From BRH-c25 sp012519325 (GTDB lineage: Bacteria > Bacillota > Clostridia > Lutisporales > Lutisporaceae): DNA of 64,000 nucleotides. Location of the stretch: positions 1-64,000 of the forward strand of contig JBMNHZ010000006.1 in assembly GCA_050950645.1 (NCBI GenBank). Reading direction: 5' to 3'. This document shows, one piece after another, positions 43,383-52,168 of this stretch (the stretch's first letter is position 1; each line of letters begins with the position of its first letter). The translations under genes were made by a program, and so were the position numbers. The notes beneath the pieces were generated by a model. That model did no database searches. It was given only the letters and a program-made list of their open reading frames with translations, and had not been told where the DNA came from.

Positions 43383-43613
43383 ATGTATAAGAAATTATAT
43401 AAATCCAGAACAAACAAAACAATAGCAGGTGTCTGTGGAGGCCTGGAGGATTATTTCAGAATTGATGTTACGATAATAAGGCTTATATGGGTTGCACTTA
43501 CAATAGCGACAGGAATATTTCCCGGAGTTTTGGCCTATGTGGCTGCAGCACTGATAATTCCCGATGAGCCTGTGGGATATAATCCCGACTACAAGGTGGA
43601 AAAAGACGAATAG
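43383..43613 (+). CDS. PspC-domain small membrane protein
   Basis: A 76-residue PspC-type protein: K-L-Y-K-S-R-T-N-K-T-I-A-G-V-C-G-G-L, then D-V-T-I-I-R-L-I-W-V-A-L and a second helix A-Y-V-A-A-A-L-I-I-P. The family is linked to membrane-stress sensing, but single-domain clostridial members have no proven role. ATG 43383 has AGGAGGG before it. It is followed 18 bases on by the PHP-domain gene, so the pair may be co-transcribed. Confidence 0.88.
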   Translation: MYKKLYKSRTNKTIAGVCGGLEDYFRIDVTIIRLIWVALTIATGIFPGVLAYVAAALIIPDEPVGYNPDYKVEKDE

Positions 43614-43631
43614 AAATAAGAGGGTGTTTTT

Positions 43632-44357
43632 TTGAAATTATTACTTGATACTCACTGCCATACCATTTCAAGCGGCCATGCTTACAGTACAATTAAGGAA
43701 ATTGCCGAAGCAGCTGCAGACTCAGGCTTAAAGCTTATAGCCATGACGGACCACGGACCTGCAATGCCGGGAGGCCCGAGTTTATTTCATATAGGCAATA
43801 TGAGGGTTATACCCGAATATATAAAGGGCGTCAGGGTACTTAAAGGAGTGGAAGCCAATATAATGGATTTTGACGGAGGGCTTGATATTCCTGAGAAATA
43901 TTTAAAAAAGCTGGATATAGTCATTGCTTCTCTCCATGAATCTTGCATCGATTCCGGAACTGTGGAAGAGAATACAAGGGCGCTGATAGGGGCAATGTCC
44001 AATCCTTATGTGGATATTATAGCCCATCCGGGAAACCCTTATTATCCTATTGACATAGACAGGCTCCTTCAGTGTGCCGTGGATATGGAGACACTAATAG
44101 AAATAAACAACAGTTCATTTTTAGGGAGCCGCAAGGGAAGCGATGAGAATTGCAGAATCATAGCGGCAAAGGCAAGGGATATGGGTGTGGTGCTGGCTGC
44201 AGGAAGTGACTGCCACATTTGCTACGATGTAGGGAAATTCAACAAGATTGAAGAAATATTTAATGAGCTGGAAATGCCGGAGGAGCTGGTAATAAACACC
44301 GATCCGCAAAAGCTCATTGACTACCTGAACAAGAAGGGCAGGAAGGTAAGCATGTAA
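43632..44357 (+). CDS. PHP-domain phosphatase, YcdX-like
   Basis: A 241-residue PHP hydrolase. Metal ligands of the family are present: D-T-H-C-H-T near the start, M-T-D-H-G near 42-46, G-V-E-A-N, H-E-S, D-I-I-A-H-P-G-N-P and G-S-D-C-H-I. YcdX-type proteins are trinuclear zinc phosphatases or phosphoesterases with unknown natural substrate. TTG 43632, with AGAGGG upstream. It is one of two free PHP hydrolases in the window (the other is at 47818); the PHP domain of DnaE is a third. Confidence 0.85.
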   Translation: MKLLLDTHCHTISSGHAYSTIKEIAEAAADSGLKLIAMTDHGPAMPGGPSLFHIGNMRVIPEYIKGVRVLKGVEANIMDFDGGLDIPEKYLKKLDIVIASLHESCIDSGTVEENTRALIGAMSNPYVDIIAHPGNPYYPIDIDRLLQCAVDMETLIEINNSSFLGSRKGSDENCRIIAAKARDMGVVLAAGSDCHICYDVGKFNKIEEIFNELEMPEELVINTDPQKLIDYLNKKGRKVSM

Positions 44358-44418
44358 GGAATACCCGGGCGGTATAAGTGAATATAAATAGAGTAAAAGC
44401 AAGTACGGAGGGATACAA

Positions 44419-45729
44419 ATGACCCTTAGAAAAGCATTTACTCTTTTTTTATGTGCCATTTTAATATTTTATATATTTTCGGGACCGGCAATGCTAAAGC
44501 AAATGAAGGAGGACTACAACAAAAGTCTGGAGCCTGTTCATGAGAAGACAGAATGGACAGGGGTCATAACCCTGTGGGATTACCCACGATTGGATATCAG
44601 AAGCGGAGCACGGTTCAGCTGGATCAAAAGTAAAATAAGTCAGTTTGAAAAGCGGAATCCGGGGGTGTATATTGAATTAAGAGAGCTTGATTGGAATGAG
44701 GGCCCCAGCTTCCTGAAAGCAGCGGCCAAAATAGGGGCAAACCCTGACATAGCACCTGTTGGCAGCGAATATTTTTTCATGTGGGGAGGGTACCTGGAGG
44801 AACTGAACAGCTATATAAGCCTTGAAGAAAGGGCGGACTTCATTGACAGTATACTTGACACAGCCAGATATAACGGTAAAATCTTCGGCTTACCATGGAT
44901 GATGACAGGCTATACAATGCTTCTGAATACCGACAAGTTCAATGAAAGAAATGTCAGTCTGCCGGAGAAGGGGGAATGGACCTATGAGCAATTTGTTAAA
45001 GTATTGAAACAGCTTACTTACGATGGAGTATACGGTTTTAACTCCTTTATTGAGCCGGGTTCTTACAATACCTTCGGAATCATTATGTGCGACGGAGCAC
45101 AGATAATAGACGATGCAACCGGAAGATATATTTTCAATACTCCGGAAGCTGTGTCGGGATTGGCAAAGCTGTGTGATCTCAAACATAAGCATAAAGTAAC
45201 CCATCCGGATTTTGGAGCCATGAATGAAAACCAGGCATGGTCCACCTTCTTGAAGGGGGAGACAGCAGTATATGCAGGAGGCTCATGGACTGTGCCTCTT
45301 CTCCGGAAAATAGGTGATAACAGCAGAATTAGTTTTACAACAGCCAGGTTTCCCACGGGAAAGTCGAGCGTGCCTTTGTCAATAAGTTCAACTGCGTGCT
45401 CTTACGCTGTTTTTAAACAGAAGGATGCCGCCAAGAGAAAGGTGTGCATAGATTTCATCAAATTCATCACCTCGGCGGAGACACAAGGGGACCTGGAAAA
45501 TTTCGGGTATTTTCCCGTTAGAAAATCGGGCAAACATCTGTACGAAAACGATAAAGAGATGTATACTATACAGCAGAGCTTATATTTTGCAGAGCACCTG
45601 CCAAAGGTGAAAAACTGGAGTGAAATCGATCTTGTGCTGCAGACCAGAATAAAGGAAGCGGTACTGGGGAATATAAGCCCGGAACAGGCTGTAAAGGAAG
45701 CGGAGAGAATAATACAAGGCCTGAAATAG
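44419..45729 (+). CDS. Extracellular solute-binding protein, family 1 (sugar type)
   Basis: A 436-residue protein with an N-terminal hydrophobic anchor or signal (about 8-25, A-F-T-L-F-L-C-A-I-L-I-F-Y) and a periplasmic-binding-like fold (I-T-L-W-D-Y; Y-L-E-E-L-N-S-Y-I; G-L-P-W-M-M-T-G-Y-T; T-S-A-E-T-Q). A lipobox is not clear. Binding proteins of this family deliver sugars to CUT1 importers, but no permease gene adjoins it, so its partners must be elsewhere; the MsmX-like ATPase at 34133 could serve the same importer. ATG 44419 follows CGGAGGG. Confidence 0.85.
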   Translation: MTLRKAFTLFLCAILIFYIFSGPAMLKQMKEDYNKSLEPVHEKTEWTGVITLWDYPRLDIRSGARFSWIKSKISQFEKRNPGVYIELRELDWNEGPSFLKAAAKIGANPDIAPVGSEYFFMWGGYLEELNSYISLEERADFIDSILDTARYNGKIFGLPWMMTGYTMLLNTDKFNERNVSLPEKGEWTYEQFVKVLKQLTYDGVYGFNSFIEPGSYNTFGIIMCDGAQIIDDATGRYIFNTPEAVSGLAKLCDLKHKHKVTHPDFGAMNENQAWSTFLKGETAVYAGGSWTVPLLRKIGDNSRISFTTARFPTGKSSVPLSISSTACSYAVFKQKDAAKRKVCIDFIKFITSAETQGDLENFGYFPVRKSGKHLYENDKEMYTIQQSLYFAEHLPKVKNWSEIDLVLQTRIKEAVLGNISPEQAVKEAERIIQGLK

Positions 45730-45794
45730 TGAATAATACAGCTGAATTATGGATACATTTCAGCTAATAGATACTAGCAAACGGAGGAGATTGT

Positions 45795-46499
45795 ATGTCT
45801 GAGGTAAAAAGTACAAAGAAGGAAAAGCAACCGATAATAGAATACAAAGGGAAAAAGTACATAAGGATACCGGTGAAGACTCATGTTATAACAAAGGATG
45901 ACAGCATTACGGATGTTGTTAAAAAATATGCACAGGAAATAGTGAAGGAAAACGATATAGTCTTTGTCAGCGAAAAGGTTGTAGCGATAACCCAGGGGAG
46001 GGCATATCCTCTGGCCGAAATCAAGCCGAGGCCGCTGGCAAGACTGTTGTCCAGATATGTCACAAAGACTCCCTCCGGAATAGGTCTCGGCATACCTGAA
46101 ACCATGGAAATGGCATTAAGGGAATGCGGGGTATTAAGGATACTTTTTGCAGCTGCGGTGAGTTTTTTCGGAAAGCTGTTCGGGAGAAAGGGAGACTTCT
46201 ATAGAATAGCAGGTTATAAGGCTTCTTCAATAGACGGGCCTACTCCGAACACTCTGCCTCCGTATAATAAGTATGTTGTGCTGGGACCCGAGAATCCGGA
46301 TGAGGTGGCAAAAAGCATCAGCGAAAGCATAAAAGCAGAAGTGGCAATAGTAGATATTAACGATTTGGGTGGGAGCATTCTGGGAACCTCAAAACCATCC
46401 CTTGACAGGCAAGCTCTTGCAGGCATACTGAGGGACAATCCATTAGGTCAGTGCAGCGAGCAGACACCTATAGGAATTATAAGAAACGCAGAGGAATGA
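45795..46499 (+). CDS. CofE-family (F420-0:gamma-glutamyl ligase-like) protein
   Basis: A 234-residue CofE-family protein: V-I-T-K-D-D-S-I-T-D-V-V near residue 33, D-I-V-F-V-S-E-K-V-V-A-I-T-Q-G-R (typical for the GTP/substrate site) and D-N-P-L-G-Q. Methanogen CofE adds glutamates to coenzyme F420; clostridia do not generally make F420, so this homolog probably ligates Glu to another molecule. No other F420 gene is visible. ATG 45795 with CGGAGGAG. It lies just before murB, which starts 18 bases beyond its stop. Confidence 0.82.
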   Translation: MSEVKSTKKEKQPIIEYKGKKYIRIPVKTHVITKDDSITDVVKKYAQEIVKENDIVFVSEKVVAITQGRAYPLAEIKPRPLARLLSRYVTKTPSGIGLGIPETMEMALRECGVLRILFAAAVSFFGKLFGRKGDFYRIAGYKASSIDGPTPNTLPPYNKYVVLGPENPDEVAKSISESIKAEVAIVDINDLGGSILGTSKPSLDRQALAGILRDNPLGQCSEQTPIGIIRNAEE

Positions 46500-46516
46500 A
46501 AGGAGACAGGGTAGTA

Positions 46517-47428
46517 ATGGGGGATTGCTCTAAGAGCTGTGCTTCAGTAAAGCTTGATGTTGATAATATACTGTATGATGAACCTATGAAAAATCATACC
46601 TCCTTCAAGCTGGGAGGGCCTGCCGACATATTTATTGAGCCTAAGGACATGCCGGAGCTGGTAAGGGCAATTAAAAGCCTCAGAGAGCAAGGTGTATCAT
46701 ATTATATAATAGGTAATGGAAGCAACCTTCTGGTATCCGACAAAGGATTGAGAGGGGTAGTAGTCAAAATCGGTGAAAATTTCGGAAGCGTCAGCTTCAA
46801 TGATGATGTGATAATAGCAGAATCAGGTATTCTGCTTTCAACACTATCCAAGATGGCAGCCAGGGAAGGCCTTACAGGGATGGAGTTTGCCAGCGGCATC
46901 CCGGGATCTCTTGGGGGAGCTGTAACAATGAATGCTGGTGCATACGGCGGGGAAATGAAGGATATTGTTGAATGGGTTGAGGTACTGGATCAGGATCTTA
47001 ATCTTAAAAGGCTGAATAACGCTGAAATGAAATTCATGTACAGGAAAAGCATTATAGAACCGGGAAAGCACATAGTTATGCGCTGCTCTATAAGACTTAA
47101 AAAAGGGAATCCGGATGAGATAAACAGCAGAATGGCAGAACTGGCGGAAAAAAGGAAAAGCAAACAGCCGCTTCATTTGCCAAGTGCAGGCAGTACCTTC
47201 AAGAGGCCGGAGGGTTACTTTGCGGGCAAGCTCATAGAGGATGCGGGTTTGAAGGGCTTTTCCATCGGAGGAGCTCAGGTATCGCCTCTCCACTGCGGTT
47301 TTGTGGTAAACAACGGCGATGCTGCGGCAAAGGATGTGTATGAGCTGATCAGGTATGTGCAGAAGACGGTGTTTGAGAAGTTCAATGTGATGCTTGAGCC
47401 TGAGGTCAAAATATTAGGGGAATTCTAG
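46517..47428 (+). CDS. murB: UDP-N-acetylenolpyruvoylglucosamine reductase
   Basis: A 303-residue FAD enzyme making UDP-N-acetylmuramate in peptidoglycan synthesis. FAD-binding pieces Y-I-I-G-N-G-S-N-L-L-V, G-I-P-G-S-L-G-G-A-V-T-M-N-A-G-A-Y-G-G and the catalytic S in L-P-S-A-G-S-T-F-K-R-P, plus E in L-E-P-E-V-K-I-L-G, are seen. The start is ATG 46517 with AAAGGAG upstream; longer frames begin inside the CofE-family gene. It is the first gene of the murB-PHP-rapZ-yvcK-whiA order. Confidence 0.95.
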   Translation: MGDCSKSCASVKLDVDNILYDEPMKNHTSFKLGGPADIFIEPKDMPELVRAIKSLREQGVSYYIIGNGSNLLVSDKGLRGVVVKIGENFGSVSFNDDVIIAESGILLSTLSKMAAREGLTGMEFASGIPGSLGGAVTMNAGAYGGEMKDIVEWVEVLDQDLNLKRLNNAEMKFMYRKSIIEPGKHIVMRCSIRLKKGNPDEINSRMAELAEKRKSKQPLHLPSAGSTFKRPEGYFAGKLIEDAGLKGFSIGGAQVSPLHCGFVVNNGDAAAKDVYELIRYVQKTVFEKFNVMLEPEVKILGEF

Positions 47429-47438
47429 AGATTTTAAT

Positions 47439-47648
47439 AGCATCTGTGCATAACCTCGTATAGCTATATAAAAATTGATGACTTCTGATTCACTGAGCCT
47501 AAGAAAAGTCTAGCGCTGTCAAAGGTCATCCGTGACCGTGACAGCTTGCTCGGCGTCCATGCCTCGCATACGACTGTTTCTAAGGTTCAGTTCATAAGAG
47601 TCATTGACAATTTTTATATAAGTATACTTCGATTTATGCACAGATGCT
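47439..47648. repeat. 210-nt nested inverted repeat (MITE-like or structured RNA)
   Basis: Outer arms AGCATCTGTGCATAA (47439-47453) and TTATGCACAGATGCT (47634-47648) match perfectly; inside follow TATATAAAAATTG/CAATTTTTATATA (47465-47477/47608-47620), ATGACT/AGTCAT, an imperfect CTGAGCCTAAGAAA pair, AGTC/GACT and the inner hairpin GCTGTCA...TGACAGC with GGTCA/TGACC (47515-47545). The arms nest in order, so the whole folds as one long hairpin. Non-coding; the flanks carry TTTTAA on both sides, a possible target duplication. Confidence 0.75.
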
Positions 47649-47677
47649 TTTTTAACTCCAAAGCACTACCTTTCCTT

Positions 47678-47765
47678 GTAACCTCGCAGCCTCGTACCTC
47701 GAAACCCCTTATCTTAGAAGCCCTACCATGGCTCTCGCGTCTCGAATCCTGCGTCTCGTATCTCC
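47678..47765. repeat. Degenerate CCTCG/TCTCG-rich repeat
   Basis: Seven or more copies of CTCG or CCTCG spaced 7-12 bases apart (CCTCGCAGCCTCGTACCTCG; TCTCGCGTCTCG). A similar sequence on the other strand lies at 49445-49490 (GATACAAGCCGCGAGCCATG). Together with the nested repeat this fills the 388-base gap between murB and the PHP gene; no gene is seen in it. Confidence 0.5.
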
Positions 47766-47817
47766 TAATGGTATTTTGACAATAATAATGTTATATTTAT
47801 TATTAGAGGTGAAGCAC

Positions 47818-48564
47818 TTGATTAAGCTTTTTGCTGACTACCATACCCACACGGTTTACAGCCATGGTAGGGGTAGTATAATGGATAATGTAATGGCGGC
47901 AAGAAAAAAGGGACTTACTGAGATTGCCATAACCGACCATGGAATAAGGCACTTTGCCTATGGAGTAAAAGTCAAGGACCTTGGCAGGATGAGGGATGAG
48001 GTAGACAGGATCAACAGCAATTCAGAAGGCATAAAGGTGCTTCTGGGTATGGAGTGTAATATAATAAGCACCGACGGGGATATTGACATGGATGAAAGCA
48101 TACGCAAATATCTTGATATACTTCTGGTGGGATTTCATATGATGGTATTGCCAAAGACAGCCAGAGATGCTGTGAATATTTACGGGAGGAACTACCTGTC
48201 AAAAATATTTCACCTGGATACGGAAGGAATTAAGGAAGCAAATACCGAATCAATGATTAAGGCAATAAGAAAACATAAAATAGATATAATAACACATCCC
48301 GGAGCACGTATTCCGCTTGATATCACTCTTATTGCAAGAGAGGCCGCCAAAGCAGGTACGGCTCTTGAAATAAATTCCCACAGCAGTTATATGAAAGCAA
48401 AGCATGTTATAGCGGCAGCAGGAGAAGGGGCAAAGTTTGTGATTAACAGTGACGCCCATGCTCCCGAGGATGTGGGAAATCTGCAGAATGGCCTGGATAT
48501 TGCCATGGAGGCCGGTTTAACCTGCGATCAGATTATAAATTCCATAGGATTTGCTGGGAGGTAA
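47818..48564 (+). CDS. PHP-domain hydrolase of the rapZ-yvcK-whiA neighbourhood
   Basis: A 248-residue PHP phosphoesterase: D-Y-H-T-H-T-V-Y-S-H at the N end, I-T-D-H-G, G-M-E-C-N-I, F-H-M-M, D-I-I-T-H-P-G and N-S-D-A-H as metal ligands. The start is TTG 47818 (L-I-K-L-F-A-D-Y-H; AGAGGTG upstream); the longer frame runs into the repeat region. Its place between murB and rapZ is conserved in clostridia, yet its substrate is not known. Confidence 0.85.
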   Translation: MIKLFADYHTHTVYSHGRGSIMDNVMAARKKGLTEIAITDHGIRHFAYGVKVKDLGRMRDEVDRINSNSEGIKVLLGMECNIISTDGDIDMDESIRKYLDILLVGFHMMVLPKTARDAVNIYGRNYLSKIFHLDTEGIKEANTESMIKAIRKHKIDIITHPGARIPLDITLIAREAAKAGTALEINSHSSYMKAKHVIAAAGEGAKFVINSDAHAPEDVGNLQNGLDIAMEAGLTCDQIINSIGFAGR

Positions 48565-48567
48565 GTA

Positions 48568-49434
48568 ATGAAATTTTTGATTGTTACCGGCTTGTCAGGA
48601 GCCGGGAAAAGCCAATCAATAAAGTTCCTTGAGGATTTGGGGTATTTTTGCGTTGATAATTTACCTCCTGCTTTAATCGGCAAATTTGTTGAAATGTGTT
48701 CTGAAAGCAAGGGAGATATAAACAAGGCAGCCATAGTAATCGACATAAGGGTGGGCAAATTCCTGGATCAGCTTACCGGATGCCTCCAGGAGCTTAAGGA
48801 ATCCGGCCATACCTATGACATATTATTTTTGGAGGCATCTAATGAGACCCTAATCAAGAGGTTCAAAGCAAGCAGAAGGATGCATCCTCTGTCTGTGGGA
48901 GGCAGAATAATAAAGGGGATAAAAGCTGAAAGAAGAAAGCTTCAGGAAATAAAATCAAAAGCTACGAATATAATAGATACGACGAATATGAGCCCCTCGG
49001 AACTAAAACAGGAAATAATACATCTATTTGTTGAGGGAGGCAAGTCGGAGGGACTTATTATAAATATTATTTCCTTTGGCTTCAAATATGGAATACCTCT
49101 GGACTCTGATATGGTATTTGATGTGAGGTTTCTTCCAAATCCATACTATGTGGAGAATCTTAAGAAATTAAGCGGAGCGGATGAGGTCGTAAGAAGCTAT
49201 GTCATGAAGTGGCCTGCAGCGGTACAATTTATGAATAGACTCACCGATATGATGGAGTTTCTGATACCTCATTTTATAAAAGAGGGGAAATCACAACTGG
49301 TAATAGCAATTGGCTGTACGGGGGGGCGGCATCGTTCCGTTACCATAGCCAATATGCTGAGTAACAAACTAAAGGAGGCAAGTCATAGGGTTATAGTGGA
49401 GCATAGGGATATTGAAGAAGAAAGATATAGATAA
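48568..49434 (+). CDS. rapZ: RNase adapter protein / nucleotide-binding protein RapZ (YvcJ)
   Basis: A 288-residue P-loop protein: Walker A G-L-S-G-A-G-K-S (about 8-15), the C-terminal part I-A-I-G-C-T-G-G-R-H-R-S-V conserved in the family, with V-E-H-R-D-I near the end. It binds GTP/ATP and in proteobacteria acts as RNA adapter for glmS control; in Firmicutes it links envelope precursor levels and competence. ATG 48568, GGGAGG upstream; starts three bases after the PHP gene. It is followed by yvcK and whiA, the standard set. Confidence 0.95.
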   Translation: MKFLIVTGLSGAGKSQSIKFLEDLGYFCVDNLPPALIGKFVEMCSESKGDINKAAIVIDIRVGKFLDQLTGCLQELKESGHTYDILFLEASNETLIKRFKASRRMHPLSVGGRIIKGIKAERRKLQEIKSKATNIIDTTNMSPSELKQEIIHLFVEGGKSEGLIINIISFGFKYGIPLDSDMVFDVRFLPNPYYVENLKKLSGADEVVRSYVMKWPAAVQFMNRLTDMMEFLIPHFIKEGKSQLVIAIGCTGGRHRSVTIANMLSNKLKEASHRVIVEHRDIEEERYR

Positions 49435-49526
49435 AGCAGACAAAAGATACAAGCCGCGAGCCATGAGATTTTGGGCAGGGATTCGGGGCTTGAAGTGTGA
49501 GGCTATGATAAATAGGGGTGTTGTGC

Positions 49527-50612
49527 TTGAAAAACAATTCCATAAAGAATTTATTACATGAGAAAGGTATAATCTCAGGAGGACCTAAGGTTGTTGCAAT
49601 AGGTGGGGGTACGGGCCTTTCGGTGCTTCTCAGGGGATTAAAGAAATATACATCCAATATTACTGCAATAGTTACGGTATCGGATGATGGGGGAGGCTCG
49701 GGAGTGATCCGGGAGGACATGGGGATTCTGCCTCCGGGAGACATCAGGAATTGCATAGTGTCCCTTGCCAATACCGAACCGATAATGGAACAGCTTATGC
49801 AATACAGGTTCAGAGAAGGGGCGCTAAAGGGACAAAGCTTCGGGAATCTTTTTATTGCTGCCATGAATGACATCTGCGGAAGCTTTGATGCCGCTGTCAA
49901 AGAGGTAAGCAGTGTGCTGGCTGTGACAGGAAAAGTCCTGCCGGTGACGCTGGAAAGTGTGGTTTTGTATGCAGAATTTGAAGACGGTACCATTATCAAG
50001 GGCGAATCACAAATACCCATCAAACAGCAGGCTTTGAATAAAAAAATAAGGAAGGTCTTCCTGAAGCCCGGTAATTGTAAGCCTCTTCCGGTGGCCATAA
50101 AAGAAATTCAAGAGGCAGATGTCATTATTCTTGGGCCGGGAAGCCTATATACCAGTATCATACCCAATATACTGGTGAAAGATATAGCAAAAGCAATAAA
50201 CAGCTCCGGTTCCATTAAAATATATGTAAGCAATTTGATGACGCAGCAGGGGGAAACAATAGGGTACAGCCTTTCGGAACATATAAAGGCCATAAGGGAT
50301 CATGGAAACATGGTACTGATAGATTATGTCATCGCCAATACAGGAAAAATTCCTCAGGTCCTTTTGGAAAAATACAAAATGGAAGATGCTTCTCCGGTTT
50401 TGATTGACTATGATATAATAACTGATATGGGAATCAAGATTCTTGAAGGGGACTTTGTAAGCATTGAAAACGGATATTTGAGGCATGATTTTAATGAACT
50501 GGCGGAGCACATATTCAAGCTGATTAATGAGGAAAAACTCCAAAAGGATAAAAAAAGGCTTTTGGATTATTACATGATAAACGGTAAACTGAGGAAAAAC
50601 AGAAGAAACTAA
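49527..50612 (+). CDS. yvcK: Gluconeogenesis factor YvcK/CofD family
   Basis: About 361 residues. The start is given as TTG 49527 (GGGG-rich site before it); GTG 49518 is possible. The core A-I-G-G-G-T-G-L-S-V-L-L-R-G-L-K, V-S-D-D-G-G-G-S-G, L-P-P-G-D-I-R-N-C and L-G-P-G-S-L-Y-T-S-I are the YvcK (UPF0052) pattern. YvcK is a UDP-GlcNAc-binding protein needed for morphology on gluconeogenic carbon. Upstream, 49435-49526 holds a short GAG-rich repeat. Confidence 0.93.
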   Translation: MKNNSIKNLLHEKGIISGGPKVVAIGGGTGLSVLLRGLKKYTSNITAIVTVSDDGGGSGVIREDMGILPPGDIRNCIVSLANTEPIMEQLMQYRFREGALKGQSFGNLFIAAMNDICGSFDAAVKEVSSVLAVTGKVLPVTLESVVLYAEFEDGTIIKGESQIPIKQQALNKKIRKVFLKPGNCKPLPVAIKEIQEADVIILGPGSLYTSIIPNILVKDIAKAINSSGSIKIYVSNLMTQQGETIGYSLSEHIKAIRDHGNMVLIDYVIANTGKIPQVLLEKYKMEDASPVLIDYDIITDMGIKILEGDFVSIENGYLRHDFNELAEHIFKLINEEKLQKDKKRLLDYYMINGKLRKNRRN

Positions 50613-50628
50613 CAAAGGGGAGATAGTA

Positions 50629-51153
50629 TTGGATGAAAATATAAAAAAAGAGGTAGTATCATGGATAAAACTGATATTATCGGCATTTGTCATTGCTTTC
50701 ATACTAAAAACTTATGTGTTTCAGATAGCACTGGTAAATCAAATTTCAATGGAACCCACCCTATACGAGGGGGAAATACTTGTAATAGCAAAGGTGAAAT
50801 ATCTGATTAACGATCCTGAAAGAGGCGATATTGTAGTCCTGAAGGATGAGTTGGAAGATAAGTTTTTGATAAAAAGAGCGATAGGACTTCCCGATGAAGT
50901 TATTGATATAAAAAACGACAGAGTTTATATAGACGGAAAAGAGCTGAGTCCCGATTATACGGAAGCGCCGACCCGGGACAACGGATTTACCAAGGCCAGG
51001 GTACCGGTGGGCAAGTATTTTGTAATGGGAGATAACAGGCTTCACAGCAGGGACAGCCGTTCGGATACGGTAGGCTTTGTAAGCCGCGGCAATATTGTGG
51101 GAAAGGCAGTATTCAGAATATGGCCTTTAAGTAAAATTGGAATAGTAAGATAA
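50629..51153 (+). CDS. lepB: Signal peptidase I
   Basis: A 174-residue type I signal peptidase of Gram-positive size: one N-terminal helix (L-I-L-S-A-F-V-I-A-F-I-L), the catalytic Ser in Q-I-S-M-E-P-T-L, the Lys in F-L-I-K-R-A-I-G-L-P-D, and M-G-D-N-R-L-H-S-R-D-S-R near the C end. It cuts signal peptides off exported proteins. TTG 50629 follows GGGGAG. Between yvcK and whiA on the same strand, an unusual insert into that conserved pair. Confidence 0.95.
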   Translation: MDENIKKEVVSWIKLILSAFVIAFILKTYVFQIALVNQISMEPTLYEGEILVIAKVKYLINDPERGDIVVLKDELEDKFLIKRAIGLPDEVIDIKNDRVYIDGKELSPDYTEAPTRDNGFTKARVPVGKYFVMGDNRLHSRDSRSDTVGFVSRGNIVGKAVFRIWPLSKIGIVR

Positions 51154-51169
51154 AGAGGTGCTGTTTAAC

Positions 51170-52126
51170 ATGACCTTTTCTTCTGCAACTAAAAATGAGA
51201 TATCAAAGATTGCAGTTACTAATAAGTGCTGTCAGCTTGCACTGCTGTCAGCACTTATTAAAATGAACGGAACCCTTCAGATACAAGGAATTGACAGGAT
51301 AGGAATCATACTTTCCACTGAGAATGCATCGACAGCAAGAATGATGTTTTCACTGCTTAAGAGCTGTTTTAAAATCAATACCAAGGTGGTTGTGAGGAAG
51401 AACAGGCATCTTAAAAAGAATAACAATTACACCTTATATATTGATTCCGCCATGGGCTCTCATGAGATACTCAAGATGACGGGGATACTGAAGGAAAGTA
51501 ATAGCGGCATGAGACTAAACCATAAGATTCCCCATTATCTGATAAAAAAGACTTGCTGCAGGAAGGCCTATCTGAGAGGAATTTTTCTTGGGGGCGGATC
51601 CATAAGTGACCCTGAAAAGACCTATCACCTTGAACTTGTAACAAATAACGAAAGTTTTGCCGAGGATATTAAAGAGCTGATGAATATCTATCAGCTTGGT
51701 GCAAAGGTCGTAATGAGAAAGGGCAGCTTTGTCGTTTATATAAAAGAGGGAGAGAATATTGTTAACTACCTGAACATAATAGGAGCCCACTGTGCGCTGC
51801 TGAAACTGGAAAACATCAGAATATACAAGGAAATGCGGAATAATGTAAACAGAATAGTGAACTGTGAGACTGCAAACCTGGACAAGACTCTCAATGCAGC
51901 ATTAAGGCAGATAAATAATATTAAATATATAAAGAATACGATAGGCCTGGATAAGCTTCCGGAGGGCCTGGCTGAAATTGCTGAGCTGAGGCTGGAGTTC
52001 AGGGATGCAACCCTTAAGGAATTGGGGGAAATGATGAGTCCCCCCATAGGCAAATCCGGAGTAAACCATAGATTGAGAAAGCTGGATAAAATAGCGGAAA
52101 ACCTTAAAGACAGGCATAAGGAGTAA
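51170..52126 (+). CDS. whiA: Sporulation/cell-division regulator WhiA
   Basis: A 318-residue WhiA: LAGLIDADG-like N domain (L-R-G-I-F-L-G-G-G-S-I near the middle) and a C-terminal helix-turn-helix (P-P-I-G-K-S-G-V-N-H-R-L-R-K-L). It binds DNA and affects chromosome segregation and division in Firmicutes. The start is ATG 51170 with GAGGTG before it. Confidence 0.95.
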   Translation: MTFSSATKNEISKIAVTNKCCQLALLSALIKMNGTLQIQGIDRIGIILSTENASTARMMFSLLKSCFKINTKVVVRKNRHLKKNNNYTLYIDSAMGSHEILKMTGILKESNSGMRLNHKIPHYLIKKTCCRKAYLRGIFLGGGSISDPEKTYHLELVTNNESFAEDIKELMNIYQLGAKVVMRKGSFVVYIKEGENIVNYLNIIGAHCALLKLENIRIYKEMRNNVNRIVNCETANLDKTLNAALRQINNIKYIKNTIGLDKLPEGLAEIAELRLEFRDATLKELGEMMSPPIGKSGVNHRLRKLDKIAENLKDRHKE

Positions 52127-52168
52127 ATAAAATTACTATACCTGCTGTGTCGTAAGGAGATGTGTGGC

